Part shown: piece by piece, positions 16,101-16,427 of the stretch
Position numbering within the stretch: the first letter of the stretch is position 1
Layout: every line of letters starts with the position of its first letter
Assembly: GCA_913061425.1 (NCBI GenBank)
Contig: CAJXUO010000003.1
Coordinates: 1-16,427, forward strand
Length of the DNA stretch: 16,427 nucleotides
Direction of reading: 5' to 3'
Origin: an uncultured Lutibacter sp.
GTDB lineage: Bacteria > Bacteroidota > Bacteroidia > Flavobacteriales > Flavobacteriaceae
The notes under the pieces: model-generated
What the model was told of the DNA's origin: nothing
What the model saw: the letters and a program-made list of their open reading frames with translations, nothing else
Databases searched by the model: none
Made by a program: the position numbers and the translations under genes

Positions 16101-16382
16101 TTAAAAAATATCTTTTATGTTATTGTAATCAATAAAATAAACTAAACGTAAAGAAAGTAAATGCTGTTTTGGCTCACTAAATAATTCGTCAATGTTATCT
16201 TGGAAATTTAACTTTGTATCTGTTCCGTTTCCAAAAATTGAATTTCGATAAAAAGCGGTTAACTGACTTCCTGGAGCAAATTGCCATGTGTAATTTAGAT
16301 CTAAATTCCAATTATTGAAATTTACATTATCTCTGGAATATGTAGTTGGTGTTAAGCCTCCAGTACTTGTAAGGTCATAGAA
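16101..16382 (-). CDS. C-terminal end of a DUF5916-type outer membrane protein (partial)
   Basis: Only the last 93 codons are present. The sequence has alternating-residue, aromatic-rich strands (NWNLDLNYTWQFAPGSQLTAFYR; LLSLRLVYFIDY) typical of outer-membrane beta-barrel ends, and the 'W-x-FAPGS-x-L' and 'SLR-x-x-Y-x-x-DY' patterns recall the C-terminus of the flavobacterial DUF5916 / family 9 carbohydrate-binding-module proteins (around 700-850 aa). A short tail NNIKDIF follows the usual end. The frame continues into the adapter as MYKRQ; those five residues are artefact and the true gene runs off the contig. Assignment is from pattern memory over a short stretch. Confidence 0.65.
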   Translation of the reverse strand, partial: FYDLTSTGGLTPTTYSRDNVNFNNWNLDLNYTWQFAPGSQLTAFYRNSIFGNGTDTKLNFQDNIDELFSEPKQHLLSLRLVYFIDYNNIKDIF

Positions 16383-16427
16383 CTGTCTCTTATACACATC
16401 TCCGAGCCCACGAGACCTCTCTACATC
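16383..16427. other. Untrimmed Illumina Nextera adapter (assembly artefact)
   Basis: 16383-16401 is the 19-base Tn5 mosaic end CTGTCTCTTATACACATCT; 16402-16416 is CCGAGCCCACGAGAC, the rest of the Nextera read-through adapter; 16417-16424 (CTCTCTAC) occupies the i7 index position and, as I recall, equals index N707; 16425-16427 (ATC) begins the P7 tail. This is library DNA, not genome. Confidence 0.98.

Noticed and set aside
16101..16397. A complete 98-aa protein beginning MYKRQ
   Set aside because: The first five codons lie in the sequencing adapter; the biological frame has no start in the window and is a truncated larger gene.

Overview
The window looks like a chromosomal contig from a member of the Bacteroidota, most likely a marine-type Flavobacteriaceae. 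Evidence: strongly AT-rich DNA; seven candidate promoters matching the Bacteroidota -7 consensus TAnnTTTG just upstream of genes; several TTG starts; and typical flavobacterial families (a VPS10/BNR-repeat secreted protein, a DUF5916-type outer membrane protein, an ECF sigma / anti-sigma-like / 'sensor' trio, a BatA-VWA membrane protein, a YbiT-type ABC-F, and a dihydroorotase paralogue with lost metal ligands). I see no rRNA, tRNA, CRISPR, insertion sequence or phage gene. The window is gene-dense, no gap exceeds 200 bases, and most genes look like housekeeping genes.

Layout. 3-920 (+) is the C-terminal end of a large VPS10/BNR-repeat protein; it converges on a DEAD-box RNA helicase (1070-2941, -) across a bidirectional terminator. 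A lipoprotein with a cysteine-less thioredoxin fold follows (3047-4420, -). Divergent from it is a YbiT-type ABC-F translation factor (4604-6229, +), which ends at a second bidirectional terminator. Then comes a minus-strand ECF sigma operon: sigma factor (7383-7925), membrane anti-sigma-like protein with three copies of a VPxxYF motif (6738-7349), and a secreted 'sensor' protein (6263-6727). Upstream is a broadly conserved protein of unknown function (7984-9429, -), divergent from a PhnP-like metallo-beta-lactamase-fold hydrolase (9513-10274, +).

From 14620 down to 10257 (-) lies an apparent operon: BatA/VWA membrane protein, dihydroorotase-like protein, alpha/beta hydrolase, GNAT acetyltransferase. 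Two of its three junctions are 4-base ATGA stop/start overlaps. Before it is a lolD-mtnN pair (16071 to 14662, -), and at the right edge the last 93 codons of a DUF5916-type protein.

The last 45 bases (16383-16427) are not genomic. They are an untrimmed Illumina Nextera adapter (Tn5 mosaic end, rest of the adapter, an 8-base index, first bases of the P7 tail). Translated on the minus strand they give the artefactual N-terminus MYKRQ, so the right-edge gene really runs off the contig.

I found no clear undescribed defence or mobile system. The best leads are the unknown 481-residue protein, the dihydroorotase paralogue in an operon with a VWA protein, and the repeat-bearing anti-sigma-like protein with a possible self-regulated ECF promoter.
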